Shown here piece after piece: positions 1-8,922 of a stretch of 64,000 nucleotides of DNA (its first letter is position 1; every line of letters begins with the position of its first letter). The notes below the pieces were generated by a model. The model did no database searches. It worked only from the letters and a program-made list of their open reading frames with translations, and was not told the DNA's origin. Source of the stretch: Crossaster papposus (lineage: Eukaryota; Echinodermata; Asteroidea; Velatida; Solasteridae); NCBI GenBank assembly GCA_037893245.1, contig JBAIAA010000513.1, forward strand, positions 372,001 to 436,000, written 5' to 3'. Made by a program: the position numbers and the translations under genes.

Positions 1-330
1 CCCTTTTGACCCGAGGCCGCCCGTGTTTGTTTAATCCGTTATCTCCGCGCTCGTGCAATACAAGACAATAGAGAATGATATGACCGTGTTTGTTTAATCC
101 GTTATCTCCGCGCTCGCGCGATACAAGACAAATATAGAGATCGGTATAAGATGGCCCTGCGACACACGATTTTAAAATTATACAATTGTTGTATAAAGTG
201 GATTTTTTTTTTTTTTTAGACCGACCGTGTTTGTTTAATCGGGTATCTCCGCCTTTTGACCAGAGTGCCCGTTGTAGGTCATGTCATGTCCCCTTTGCCC
301 TGTTTGTGAAACAAAGCTAACAAAACACTC
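1..330 (+). repeat. 5' flanking repeat module of the PolB element
   Basis: A ~63-bp module beginning TGTTTGTTTAATCCGTTATC is present twice in tandem (about 23-146) and again, altered, near 225. The same module recurs at about 4955 and 5147, each time upstream of a TATA box and the start of the N-terminal PolB domain. A shared block ACACACGATTTTAAAATTAT also appears near 163 and 5033. This is a duplicated element end or upstream regulatory region. No coding is visible. Which base is the true element terminus cannot be seen, because the window begins inside it. Confidence 0.75.
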
Positions 331-384
331 GTATAAAAGGGCCAGCATATCTTTTACTCGCCCCTTTCGTAATATAAAATCGAA
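329..384 (+). promoter_or_regulatory. TATA-type core promoter, copy 1
   Basis: TATAAAAG lies at 332-339, in CTCGTATAAAAGGGCC, 53 bp before the ATG at 385. A short 5' leader ending in AAATCGAA precedes the ATG. The same arrangement is conserved at 5253-5311 in front of the second copy of the reading frame, so it is a duplicated functional promoter rather than a chance TATA. RNA polymerase II use is inferred. Confidence 0.7.
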
Positions 385-644
385 ATGGATATGCATCAGG
401 TAACTTTGTTTGAGGAATTGGTCAAATTGAAACTAGCCGTAAATATAGTGGACCTGGAAAAAATAAGGGCGGCGATTAATGGTGATGAGGAGCTACGGAG
501 TTGGCACGAGGGCGAGGACGTAATAAAACCCCTGGACGCCCTGTTTATGGCCGTGAGGTGGGCTAACATTGAATATGCGCAGTGGATTGTAACAAACTGG
601 TATAACATGTAGCATAATAGTATTACTTTAATATAGTCTTTTAG
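385..644 (+). CDS. N-terminal domain exon of the PolB fusion protein, with short intron
   Basis: An ATG at 385 opens a frame that begins MDMHQVTLFEELVKL. It encodes a compact acidic, probably all-helical domain of about 68 residues ending in the signature KPLDALFMAV...EYAQWIV. I do not recognise a family. Read through, the frame stops at 612. A GT at 589 and an AG at 643-644 bound a 56-nt intron; removing it joins QWI in phase 0 to the linker VRSRTPDEEL. In the repeats just downstream the same join occurs without an intron, which supports the splice. The same domain recurs at 5312-6987 and 51.6 kb. Its position in front of zinc fingers and a DNA polymerase suggests a role in binding DNA, the terminal protein or a partner, but this is inference. 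Confidence 0.6.
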
Positions 645-1360
645 GTTAGAAGCAGAACACCGGACGAGGAACTGTCGACCCGGGGTGAGAAGAGAAAGTC
701 GGATAGTACTGGGTCTTATTTAAGTGAAACTAACAAAAAGAGGTTCTGCGGGGTTGGAACGGGGGCGAAGATGTTATAAAACCAATCGACGCTCTGTTTA
801 TGGCAGTAAAGTGGGCCAATGTGGAGTACGCGCAATGGATTGTACGACCCAAGAGAAGCAGAACACCGGGCGAGGAACTGTCGACCCGGGGTGAGAAGAG
901 AAAGTCGGATAGTACTAGGTCTTCTTTAAGTGAAACTAACAAAAAGAGGTACTGCAGGGTTGGAACGGGGGCAAAGATGTGATCAAACCACTCGACGCTC
1001 TGTTTATGGCAGTAAAGTGGGCCAATGTGGAGTATGCACAATGAATTGTACGGCCCAAGAGAAGCAGAACACCGGACGAGGAACTGTCGACCCGGGGTGA
1101 GAAGTGAAAGACGGATAGTACTAGGTCTTCTTTAAGTGAAACTAACAAAAAGAGGTTCTGCGGGGTTGGAACGTGGGCGAAGATGTTATAAAACCACTCG
1201 ACGCTCTGTTTATGGCAGTAAAGTGGGCCAATGTGGAGTACGCGCAATGGATTGTACGACCCAAGAGAAGCAGAACACCGGACGAGGAACTGTCGACCCG
1301 GGGTGAGAAGAGAAAGTCGGATAGTACTGGGTCTTCTTTAAGTGAAACTAACAAAAAGAA
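645..1360 (+). repeat. 206-bp tandem duplication inside the PolB N-terminal region
   Basis: Copies of AGCAGAACACCGG begin at 651, 857, 1063 and 1269, giving a period of exactly 206 bp and about 3.5 copies. Each copy carries the linker (SRTPDEELSTRGEKRKSD, Ser/Lys rich) followed by the last ~45 codons of the N-terminal domain. Because 206 is not a multiple of three, a ribosome cannot read through the array in one frame: the linker frame meets a stop in each copy (for example TAA after AAGATGTTA). Only the last copy is in frame with the zinc fingers. The array is therefore an inactivating expansion, or requires splicing that skips it. Confidence 0.85.
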
Positions 1361-2168
1361 CAAGAGCAGTCTCGACAATACTAGGGTTTCTTGTGATATC
1401 AGTGGAAAAACTTATGCCCGAAACTATAGTCTGAAACTGCACAAAGAAGTTCATTCAGGGTACAAGGGCGACTGTCCCACGTGTGGAAAAACGTTTACTA
1501 GTTCAGCCAGTTTAAAACGACATATCAAAAGACACGACTCTCGCCCATCCAAGACAAATGACGATATCCCGCGTTCTAAACAACCCGCGCCCCCTCGAGT
1601 CGCCAGTCTATCCCCCGAAGACCCAATCGCGTTCCCCACTGCCCCGAACGAAGACAATAGGGATAATAAGATAATATCCATTTATCGGGAAAACTGGGGT
1701 AGTATTAGGACCCATTACCTATACGGCCGACAGACTCAAGATGTGTACAATTTACGATTGGGTCCGACCTCTCTGTCAGTAGGGTTAACCGGTGGTGTGT
1801 CACTGGACGAAGGGTTGAGGGGTATTTTCCCAACATTTACCTGTAGAGTAAAACTGAACCTGTCGTTCGGATTTGTTTTACGAAATATAGAGACGGGCGA
1901 ATTACGTTACTACCATTCTAGTTTTAACAACGCGATATTATTAACCCACCCCATCACTATAGCTTCGGAAGACGATTTTGAAATGTTCCTCCAAAAGATA
2001 CGCGACATGGACGTGCTGCAACACGCCGTGCACGCACGTCCAGACACGAAGTGGGTCCTTGCCGATATCAGTAACGTCACCGTTTATGCAAATAAAATGC
2101 CCTCAATTTACATAGGCGCCCCCCCCCCGAAGCAACTACCCGACTACATCACGAACAATAAGGGTTAA
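1173..2168 (+). pseudogene. PolB piece 1: linker, C2H2 fingers and N-terminal polymerase region
   Basis: This is a 331-codon open frame. Residues ~1-35 are the end of the acidic domain, 36-65 the SRTP...KRKSD linker, and ~66-115 two zinc-finger-like units. The first finger keeps its histidines, but the second cysteine position reads Ser (CDIS). The second is intact (CPTCGKTF...LKRHIKRH). From ~165 the frame matches the pattern of PolB N-terminal regions, including FGFVLRNIETGELRYYHSS and a later KWVLADISNVTVY. It stops at 2168, and the following region continues in another frame from about 2196 (DNFCLFRCLALKQG). Confidence 0.75.
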
Positions 2169-2195
2169 ACAACCTAATCAGAAATCGTAATTCTG

Positions 2196-3405
2196 GCGCG
2201 GGATAACTTTTGTCTGTTTAGATGCCTCGCCCTAAAACAAGGGAACTCTTCGATCGCCCTAGAAACGCGCACCAAGCACCTCGTCGATAAATATACGGAA
2301 GTAATGAAAAAACACCCGACGGAAGGTGTCTGTTTAGACGACCTGCATCACTTTGAGCGCATATTCGAAGTAAATGTCAGAGTGTTCAGTCTCGCTCGCG
2401 AAGAGCCCGGGGCGTGGGAGTACAGAGTAGTAGCCAGTCTGGTGCGGAGACCCCTGTGTAACCACAAAGAAACCATGAACGTTAACATGTACGAAGCCCA
2501 TTTTTCGTACATAAAGGAAATGAACAAGTACAGTCAAGATATCCCTGCCCCAAATGCAAACAGGTGTTTAACAGATCTGGAAACCTAAGAAGGCACGTAG
2601 CGCACCGCGACCAGGGAGTCGGACATAAGTTCCCGGGTGGGTGCTACCGACTACCAGAATCCGTGTTCGACGAGCTGGTCGAAGCGGGTATAGAGATAGA
2701 CGAGGACATGAAGTATTATCCTTATCGCGCCACCTATGATTTTGAAGTGTATTTCAAACCAATAGAGCAGAAGTACAAAAACATAAAGGGGCTTCAAGCT
2801 CAACACGAGTTACAGAGTGTCAGTTTCAACAGTAACATTCCCGGTTACGACACACCAGTCTGTCTCGTAACCGACGGAGATCCGGCCAAACTAGTGTCTG
2901 ATATGGTAGAATGGTTACTCTTGATTGGGGAAGAAGCGTACTTAATTATGATGGAGAAGTTCAAATCTGTCTTCGAACAGCTCGATACACTGATACATCA
3001 AAAAGAGGCCGAACTAGCGCAAGAGCGGTGTGATCTTCCGAACCGAGACTCTGACGAGGAGGATCGTCGACCCCCCGAACCAAGGCCGAAAAAATCAAAG
3101 ACAAACTAGAAGACTATCTCCACAAGATTCCCGTCCTGGGTTTCAATTCCGGAAAGTATGACGTAAACATCAAACGGTACCTCTACCAAAAATTAGACAA
3201 GAACGAACAACTGCACATCATACGAAAATCGGGCTCGAAAATGTCCATCAGCAATGACAGACTAATATTCCTCGACATTTCAATTTTTTTGGCTCCCGGG
3301 TGCTCGTACGCCAAATTTTTGAAGGGGTACAAATGCTCTCAGACGAAGGGGTTTTTCCCCTACGAGTGGGTTGACAATCTCGACAAATTGGACTATCCCT
3401 AACTG
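2196..3405 (+). pseudogene. PolB piece 2: third zinc finger and 3'-5' exonuclease
   Basis: Frame one (2196-2545) reads DNFCLFRCLA, an OTU-like looking motif common in this PolB region, then MYEAHFSYIKEMNKYS. It shifts frame into the finger CPKCKQVFNRSGNLRRHVAH (about 2547-2610). ORF 2564-3109 holds exonuclease motif I, ATYDFEVYF, at residues 56-64. After another one-base shift near 3090, exonuclease motif II, VLGFNSGKYDVN, follows at about 3133-3168. A FFPYEWVDNL segment near 3355 is in the position of the Exo III region. The frame ends at 3402, just before a long C tract. Confidence 0.75.
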
Positions 3406-4727
3406 ACCACCCCCCCCCCCCCCCTCGAAGCTTTTTACAGCAATCTTAAGGGCGAAAATATTACCGATGACGAGTACGCGTAATGTCAACGGATTTGGCG
3501 AGGAGGGTCACACGACTTTCAGAGATTTCCTAATGTGGTATAATAACCTAGACGTCCCACCCTTCCTCAAAGCCGTCGAGAAAATGTTTGTATTTTACAA
3601 ACAGAAATGCATAGACATGTTCAAGTCGGTCATTTACGTACCCGGGCTGTCCCCTCAGCATCTTTTTTTTGACCAAACCGCGAGATGTATATTTTTCGCT
3701 GATAGACCATGCGAATAAAGACCTGTACCATAAAATAAAGGCTAACATCGTGGGCGGGCCCTCCATTATTTTCCACAGGTATCACGAGACAGATAAAACT
3801 TGTATTAGGGGTGGTAAAATGTGTAAGAAGGTGGTGGGGTTCGATGCCAATGCGCTGTACTTATGGTCGCCCATGCAACAAATGCCAGTGGGTACCTTTG
3901 TGAGGCGAAAAGAATCAAATCAGTTCAGACCCGTACGAAGTCGCAAGTACGGTATCATGGCAACCGAGTGGTTAGATTGGGAAGCCAAAGCAAACAATGT
4001 CTACATCCAACACCAATTCAATCACAAAGAAAAATCTGTGGGGAGTAGAAACGTGAGGGTGGATGGGTATTGTCAAGAGACCATCACGGTCTATCAGTTT
4101 CAGGGTTGTTTTGGGCACAGGCACGAGTATCGACTCCATCCAAACGAGGTCAACACCGCCAATAAGAAACGGAGGGAGGAAAGAGACCCAAAAAACTTCT
4201 TCCTACATCCGGGCACTCGGGTATAATCTTGTCGAAATGTGGGAATGCGAGTGGGAAGACATCCAGAAAAACAATCCAGACTTGAGACGATTCTTGAACT
4301 CCGTAAGACTTCCATATTGTAATGCGTGGACATTGTCTACGGAGCAGATCTTAAAGGGGGTCAGGGACGGTTCCATATTTGGGTTGGTAGAATGCAACCT
4401 TCGGGTACCGCCCGAAAACATATTATTTTGCCGAGATGCCACCCGTATTCAAAAATGTGGACATCTCCATGGCCGATATTGGGGATCATATGCGGCAGTA
4501 CGCCGAAGAGATGAATATTATGAACAAACCAAGAAGAAGTCTGATCGGTAGCATGTTTGGGACAAAAGTACTACTCGCAACCCCACTGTTGGCTTGGTAT
4601 TTACAGCACGGTTTGGAGGTCACAAGGGTTCACGAAGTGATTCAATACAAACCTAATTCTTGCTTCGAACAGTTTGGTAACCGGGTCAGTCAAGCCAGGA
4701 GGGATGGGGATAGTGACCCCAATAAAG
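3406..4727 (+). pseudogene. PolB piece 3: palm domain to just before motif B
   Basis: After the C tract come FYSNLKGENITDDEY (3429 on) and FRDFLMWYNNLDVPPF (3500 on), the region preceding the palm. ORF 3669-4226 contains YFSLIDHANKDLYHK, NIVGGPSIIF and motif A, VGFDANALYLW, with the metal-binding Asp at about 3842. It also has YQFQGCFGHRHEY, the usual post-A motif with WH altered to GH. The next frames give GYNLVEMWECEWE (4216) and MPPVFKNVDISMADIG (4436), ending in RDGDSDPNKA. The KxxxNSxYG motif B and the DTD motif C do not follow. Homologous palm pieces occur at 7.1 kb, 44-51.6 kb and 52.3 kb. Confidence 0.78.
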
Positions 4728-4755
4728 CTTGGAAGACCGAAGTAAAGGGGAAAAT

Positions 4756-4816
4756 GGGCGAAATATATTTATTTCGCCCTTTGTACCTATCGGTGGTAGG
4801 TACGGGCGATCTGTTT
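4756..4816. other. Two adjacent hairpins at the break of the first PolB copy
   Basis: GGGCGAAATA and TATTTCGCCC face each other over a 4-nt loop at about 4756-4779. Immediately after, GTACCTA and TAGGTAC pair around a 7-nt loop (about 4783-4803). They sit where PolB sequence stops and before the flanking module restarts at ~4860. They could be terminal structures of the element or of a transcript. Function is not known. Confidence 0.45.
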
Positions 4817-4849
4817 TTAGCCTGACAGTATTTTGACCTCTGTATACCT

Positions 4850-5311
4850 TATAGGTGTCGAGTCACGGTAGGCCAATGCTGTCATCGGTTATTTCTACAC
4901 TCGGGCGATACAAGACAAAAACGAACCGCCCTTTGGACCCGAGTTGTTAGGCCGCCCGTGTTTGTTTAATCCGTTATCGCCGCACTCTTGCGATACAAGA
5001 CAATAGAGATTGATATGAGATGGCCCTGCGACACACGATTTTAAAATTATACAATTGTTGTACCAATCTTACATCATGGCAAATATTAAGTACCTTTTTT
5101 ATCCGAGGGCCTAGGGGTGACATGTACCATCTGTTGCTAGCCTAACCGTGTTTGTTTAATCCGTTATCTCCGCCTTTTGACCAGAGTGCCCGTTGTAGGT
5201 CATGTCATGTCCCCTTTGACCTGTTTGTGAAACAAAGTTAACAAAACCCTCGTATAAAAGGGCCCGCATCTCTTTTCCTCGCCCCATTCGTAGCAAAAAT
5301 ATAACATCAAC
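4850..5311 (+). promoter_or_regulatory. Second copy of the flank and promoter (TATA at 5253)
   Basis: The flanking module (TTTGTTTAATCCGTTATC at about 4961 and 5150) and the block ending in GTCATGTCATGTCCCC repeat the arrangement at 1-384. TATAAAAG at 5253-5260 is 59 bp before the ATG at 5312. Conservation of promoter, leader and start codon in both copies shows that the transcription unit, and not only the coding sequence, was duplicated. Confidence 0.7.
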
Positions 5312-5563
5312 ATGGAAATGCATCCGGTAGATATGTTTGAGGGATTGGTAAAGTTGGTGAATGATGTAAATATAGTGGCTCTGGAACAGATAAGGGCCGC
5401 AATTAATAACGACGAGGAGCTGAGGGGTTGTTACGGGGGAGAAGACGTCATCAAACCACTGGACGCGCAGTTCATGGCCGTAAAGTGGGCCAATATTGAA
5501 TACGCTCAATGGATTGTTGCGAACTGGTATGATTTGATATGCCCAGCGCTGCTGGACATGTAG
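5312..5563 (+). CDS. PolB-type N-terminal domain, promoter-proximal copy
   Basis: This 83-codon ORF begins MEMHPVDMFEGLVKLV. It is the same domain as at 385, diverged at many positions (FEGLVKLVNDVNIVALEQI against FEELVKLKLAVNIVDLEKI), and ends in YAQWIVANWYDLICPALLDM. The last residues may be read-through into an intron: a GT after QWI and the AG before AAGAAAGTTGAATGG (ending at about 5610) would join in phase 0 to a second small exon, KKVEWSPDFTASQMESIDR. It is the only copy with its own TATA box. As an unspliced ORF it could make a small stand-alone protein. Confidence 0.55.
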   Translation: MEMHPVDMFEGLVKLVNDVNIVALEQIRAAINNDEELRGCYGGEDVIKPLDAQFMAVKWANIEYAQWIVANWYDLICPALLDM

Positions 5564-5700
5564 TATAATAGTATAACTTCAATATAATCTTTTAGGTTTT
5601 CTGTCTCAGAAGAAAGTTGAATGGAGCCCGGATTTCACGGCCTCTCAAATGGAGAGCATAGATAGGCTTGGTATTTAGAGCACGGTTCGGAGGTCACAAA

Positions 5701-5952
5701 ATGGAAATGCATCCGGTAGATATGTTTGAGGGATTGGTAAAGTTGGTGAATGATGTAAATATAGTGGCTCTGGAACAGATAAGGGCCGCAATTAATAACG
5801 ACGAGGAGCTGAGGGGTTGTTACGGGGGAGAAGACGTCATTAAACCACTGGACGCGCTGTTCATGGCCGTAAAGTGGGCCAATATTGAATACGCTCAATG
5901 GATTGTTGCGAACTGGTATGATTTGATATGCCCAGCGCTGCTGGACATGTAG
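5701..5952 (+). CDS. PolB-type N-terminal domain, array copy 2
   Basis: Near-identical to the copy at 5312 (Leu for Gln in DALFMAV). An open frame extends upstream to 5668 through the fused palm piece (VFRARFGGHK in this frame is an out-of-frame reading of it). It has no TATA box of its own, so independent expression is doubtful. Confidence 0.45.
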   Translation: MEMHPVDMFEGLVKLVNDVNIVALEQIRAAINNDEELRGCYGGEDVIKPLDALFMAVKWANIEYAQWIVANWYDLICPALLDM

Positions 5953-6346
5953 TATAATAGTATAACTTCAATATAATCTTTTAGGTTTTCTGTCTCAGAA
6001 GAAAGTTGAATGGAGCCCGGATTTCACGGCCTCTCAAATGGAGAGCATAGATAGGCTATTACGGGGCTATTTGATATTACGGGGGAGAAGACGTCATCAA
6101 ACCACTGGACGCGCTGTTCATGGCTGTAAAGTGGGCCAATATTGAATACGCTCAATGGATTGTTGCGAACTGGTATGATTTGATATGCCCAGCGCTGCTG
6201 GACATGTAGTATAATAGTATAACTTCAATATAATCTTTTAGGTTTTCTGTCTCAGAAGAAAGTTGAATGGAGCCCGGATTTCACGGCCTCTCAAATGGAG
6301 AGCATAGATAGGCTTGGTATTTAGAGCACGGTTCGGAGGTCACAAA

Positions 6347-6598
6347 ATGGAAATGCATCCGGTAGATATGTTTGAGGGATTGGTAAAGTTGGTGAATGAT
6401 GTAAATATAGTGGCTCTGGAACAGATAAGGGCCGCAATTAATAACGATGAGGAGCTGAGGGGTTGTTACGGGGGAGAAGACGTCATCAAACCACTGGACG
6501 CGCAGTTCATGGCCGTAAAGTGGGCCAATATTGAATACGCTCAATGGATTGTTGCGAACTGGTATGATTTGATATGCCCAGCGCTGCTGGACATGTAG
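6347..6598 (+). CDS. PolB-type N-terminal domain, array copy 4
   Basis: Same domain and boundaries as the other copies (starts MEMHPVDMF, ends CPALLDM). It keeps the DAQFMAV variant of the promoter-proximal copy. The truncated third copy lies just upstream at ~6060-6210. Confidence 0.45.
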   Translation: MEMHPVDMFEGLVKLVNDVNIVALEQIRAAINNDEELRGCYGGEDVIKPLDAQFMAVKWANIEYAQWIVANWYDLICPALLDM

Positions 6599-6735
6599 TA
6601 TAATAGTATAACTTCAATATAATCTTTTAGGTTTTCTGTCTCAGAAGAAAGTTGAATGGAGCCCGGATTTCACGGCCTCTCAAATGGAGAGCATAGATAG
6701 GCTTGGTATTTAGAGCACGGTTCGGAGGTCACAAA

Positions 6736-6987
6736 ATGGAAATGCATCCGGTAGATATGTTTGAGGGATTGGTAAAGTTGGTGAATGATGTAAATATAGT
6801 GGCTCTGGAACAGATAAGGGCCGCAATTAATAACGACGAGGAGCTGAGGGGTTGTTACGGGGGAGAAGACGTCATTAAACCACTGGACGCGCTGTTCATG
6901 GCCGTAAAGTGGGCCAATATTGAATACGCTCAATGGATTGTTGCGAACTGGTATGATTTGATATGCCCAGCGCTGCTGGACATGTAG
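6736..6987 (+). CDS. PolB-type N-terminal domain, array copy 5
   Basis: Last array copy. It is followed by the intron-like stretch, the FTASQMESID exon (about 7030-7090) and then PolB palm sequence that this time continues past the fusion point (7105 on). This copy therefore marks the original deletion junction from which the tandem units were copied. Confidence 0.45.
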   Translation: MEMHPVDMFEGLVKLVNDVNIVALEQIRAAINNDEELRGCYGGEDVIKPLDALFMAVKWANIEYAQWIVANWYDLICPALLDM

Positions 6988-7090
6988 TATAATAGTATAA
7001 CTTCAATATAATCTTTTAGGTTTTCTGTCTCAGAAGAAAGTTGAATGGAGCCCGGATTTCACGGCCTCTCAAATGGAGAGCATAGATAGG

Positions 7091-7566
7091 CTTGGTATTT
7101 AGAGCACGGTTCGGAGGTCACAAGGGTTCACGAAGTGATTCAATACAAACCCAATTCTTGCTTCGAAAAGTTTGGTAACCGGGTCAGTCAAGCCAGGAGG
7201 GATGGGGATAGTGACCCCAATAAAGCTATTATAGCGGACACTATGGGAAAACCGTGACGGATCAGTTGAAACATGCAAACGCAAACGTTCACGCAAACGT
7301 TCACGCAAACGTTCACGCAAACGTTCACGCAAACGTTCACGCAAACGTTCACGCAAACGTTCACGCAAACGTTCACGCAAACGTTCACGCAAACGTTCAC
7401 GCAAACGTTCACGCAAACGTTCACGCGTGTTCTGACGCAGTTGCCCCCACCAAGATCAACGACAAACGATTTAAGGCACTCCATTCTGTAGGCGAGGGTA
7501 TGTACGAAGTAGACATGTACAAAAAAGCGCGTGGTACGGACCTCGGCACTCCGGACCTCGTGTTTT
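7091..7566 (+). pseudogene. PolB palm fragment, second copy, interrupted by a minisatellite
   Basis: From 7105 the sequence repeats 4605-4727 (VTRVHEVIQYKP, FGNRVSQARRDG, DPNKA) and then continues further than the first copy with IIADTM at about 7225. It lacks most of motif B, jumping to GKTVTDQLKHANV-like codons. A 12-bp minisatellite interrupts, and 7440-7545 resumes PolB-type sequence (INDKRFKALHSVGEGMYEV), the segment that normally precedes motif C. Unrelated repeats begin at about 7548. Confidence 0.65.
7271..7425 (+). repeat. 12-bp minisatellite (CAAACGTTCACG)n within PolB
   Basis: About 12-13 uninterrupted copies of CAAACGTTCACG. Because the unit is four codons, it keeps frame: in the polymerase frame it reads HANV repeated, a reiteration of the resident KHANV codons. 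The minus-strand frames (RERL, CVNV) are by-products. Confidence 0.9.
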
Positions 7567-7885
7567 AAAAAAATCACTACCGCACCACGGCCCTCGGTGA
7601 TTAAAAAAAATCACTCCCGCACCTCCAATGTTTTTTATCACTGTCGTGAGACAATCCCCACCCACACAACATCATTTCTCCATCATCATGTTCCCTTCAG
7701 GCCTCCCAAACACTGCCGTGGGCCGAGCGGCTCCCCACTCCGTGGCTCGCTATCGCCTCTTCGGGCCTCCCAAACACTGCCGTGGGCCGAACGGCTCCAC
7801 ACTGCGTGGCTCACCATCGGCCCTTTAGAGCTCCCGAACACTGCCGTGGGCTGAGCAGCTCGCCACTCTGTGGCTCACCATCGCA
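7548..7885 (+). repeat. Short GC-rich satellite, about three units of ~65 bp
   Basis: CAAACACTGCCGTGGGCCGA recurs with small changes at about 7707, 7773 and 7839 (CGAACACTGCCGTGGGCTGA). Each is followed by a variant of GGCTC...GTGGCTC. Before it, 7566-7620 holds two facing AAAATCACT blocks. No convincing protein is encoded. Confidence 0.7.
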
Positions 7886-8424
7886 CAACACTACGTCAAA
7901 TTAAACATACACAAAATCTACCCCTAAAGAATTTTAAAAAAAAAGATGAGCAAATATGGAGAGCAAATGTGGGGCAAAAGCCACACGCACCCCAACAAAT
8001 GTGGAGTAACGATGAGCGCCTTTGGCGCGCATGCGCAGTCGAGACTACTCCGCATGTTTGTTAACTGAAAAGGACTACCCTCTTTAAAGATTACAATAAA
8101 TACAAATTTATACAAATAAAGACAAAGTGTATACGGTAGTACAGTGCAATTAAAAGTTAATCTTAGATTGACAAATTATTTTCACAATTTTTCTCAAGTG
8201 GGAAACAGTTTTCACATTTTTTAGCGGGTTGAACTGATTTGTAAACTTTTTCACACAATTTTCACACCGTTTTACGCAGAAGTGTGAAACCGATTTTCAC
8301 ACCCTTACACAAAGTAGAAAACCACTTTCCAACTTTTCCACAAAATTTCCTATTCAAATTCGCAATCTTAACTTTCAATTAAACTGTACTTTACATGTAC
8401 AAATGTAAATTGAAGGCTACATTT
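7886..8424. other. Gene-free AT-rich stretch
   Basis: No coding signal. Several TTTTCACA or GTGTGAAA motifs in both orientations between about 8170 and 8320 suggest a small unresolved repeat, but I cannot define ends. Confidence 0.5.
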
Positions 8425-8752
8425 AAAGGTAGGATACACCATTGGTAACTGCTTGAATTATCATGAATGGGTGGATTTGGGGGGTTGTATTTTATAGTAA
8501 ATTTCGTTTAAATGACCTGTCCGAAGATTTACAATCACAGATGTAGAGAAAAGCACGAACAACAGCGTTTGTTTTTAACCGGCGTCGGGCAGTTATTTTG
8601 TTATTTTGAGGTTTTTTTTTAATTTTCAGAATAATTACAGGATATCTAGAACAATCGTTTTGCTGGAATCATTTACTTTCAAGTAAGTCAGATATTTCAT
8701 AATAATTCGGTAGTAAACATTTTCGATATTTTCAAATGGTGTATCTACCTTC
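8425..8752 (+). mobile_element. MITE family A, copy 1
   Basis: It begins AAAGGTAGGATACACCAT and ends with the imperfect reverse complement ATGGTGTATCTACCTT. Internal landmarks (GGGTGGATTT, TTTTATAGTAAAT, GTCGGGCAGTT, CATAATAATTCGGT) are shared with copies at 53652-53949 and, inverted, at about 61430-61645. Non-coding, non-autonomous DNA transposon. Confidence 0.75.
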
Positions 8753-8922
8753 AACAATTAAAGAACAAGGCCTATGATGATTCCCGTTCCTTGCCTACAG
8801 AAGCTGATGCCATTAGGAGTTCACACTTGTTATACACATTCCTGAAATCTATAGCCCCTTGAATATCGCACATTATTACATTTGAGTTATAACATTGAGT
8901 ATTTTATAATAAACTTGTTTCT

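Larger units (their letters stand above)
385..4727 (+). pseudogene. polB: Family B DNA polymerase (protein-primed type) of a large mobile element, broken
   Basis: In order one can read the ~68-aa N-terminal domain, a basic linker, two C2H2-type fingers, the conserved N-terminal PolB region, a third finger, a 3'-5' exonuclease (YDFEVY; GFNSGKYD) and the palm up to just before motif B (DPNKA at about 4727). This layout resembles PolB genes of Polinton/Maverick-like and related elements that replicate from a terminal protein. The reading frame changes near 2165, 2545, 3090, 3500, 3680, 4190 and 4420, usually at homopolymer runs. There is also a 14-18 C tract at about 3407-3424. Motif C (DTD) is absent from this copy, which fuses at 4728 to unrelated sequence. 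It is a dead copy, with assembly errors at homopolymers possible as a partial explanation. Confidence 0.8.
5312..7095 (+). repeat. Tandem array of N-terminal domain units (389-bp period)
   Basis: Starts MEMHPVDMF occur at 5312, 5701, 6347 and 6736, with a 5'-truncated copy at about 6060-6210. Spacings are 389, 646 (389 plus the truncated unit) and 389. Each unit contains the domain, the intron-like stretch, the FTASQMESID exon and then a short piece of PolB palm (WYLEHGSEVT equivalent, normally near 4592). That piece is fused directly to the next ATG. The fused palm piece shows the unit arose by deletion between the FTASQ exon and the palm, followed by tandem amplification. Copies are nearly identical, so the expansion is recent. 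Confidence 0.85.

Noticed and set aside
385..4727. Intact Polinton/Maverick or adintovirus
   Set aside because: No integrase, capsid, protease or packaging ATPase gene and no long terminal inverted repeats were seen; only PolB with its leading domain.
7099..7577. RERL, CVNV and TQTF repeat ORFs
   Set aside because: They are alternative frames of the 12-bp minisatellite; only the HANV frame connects to flanking PolB sequence.
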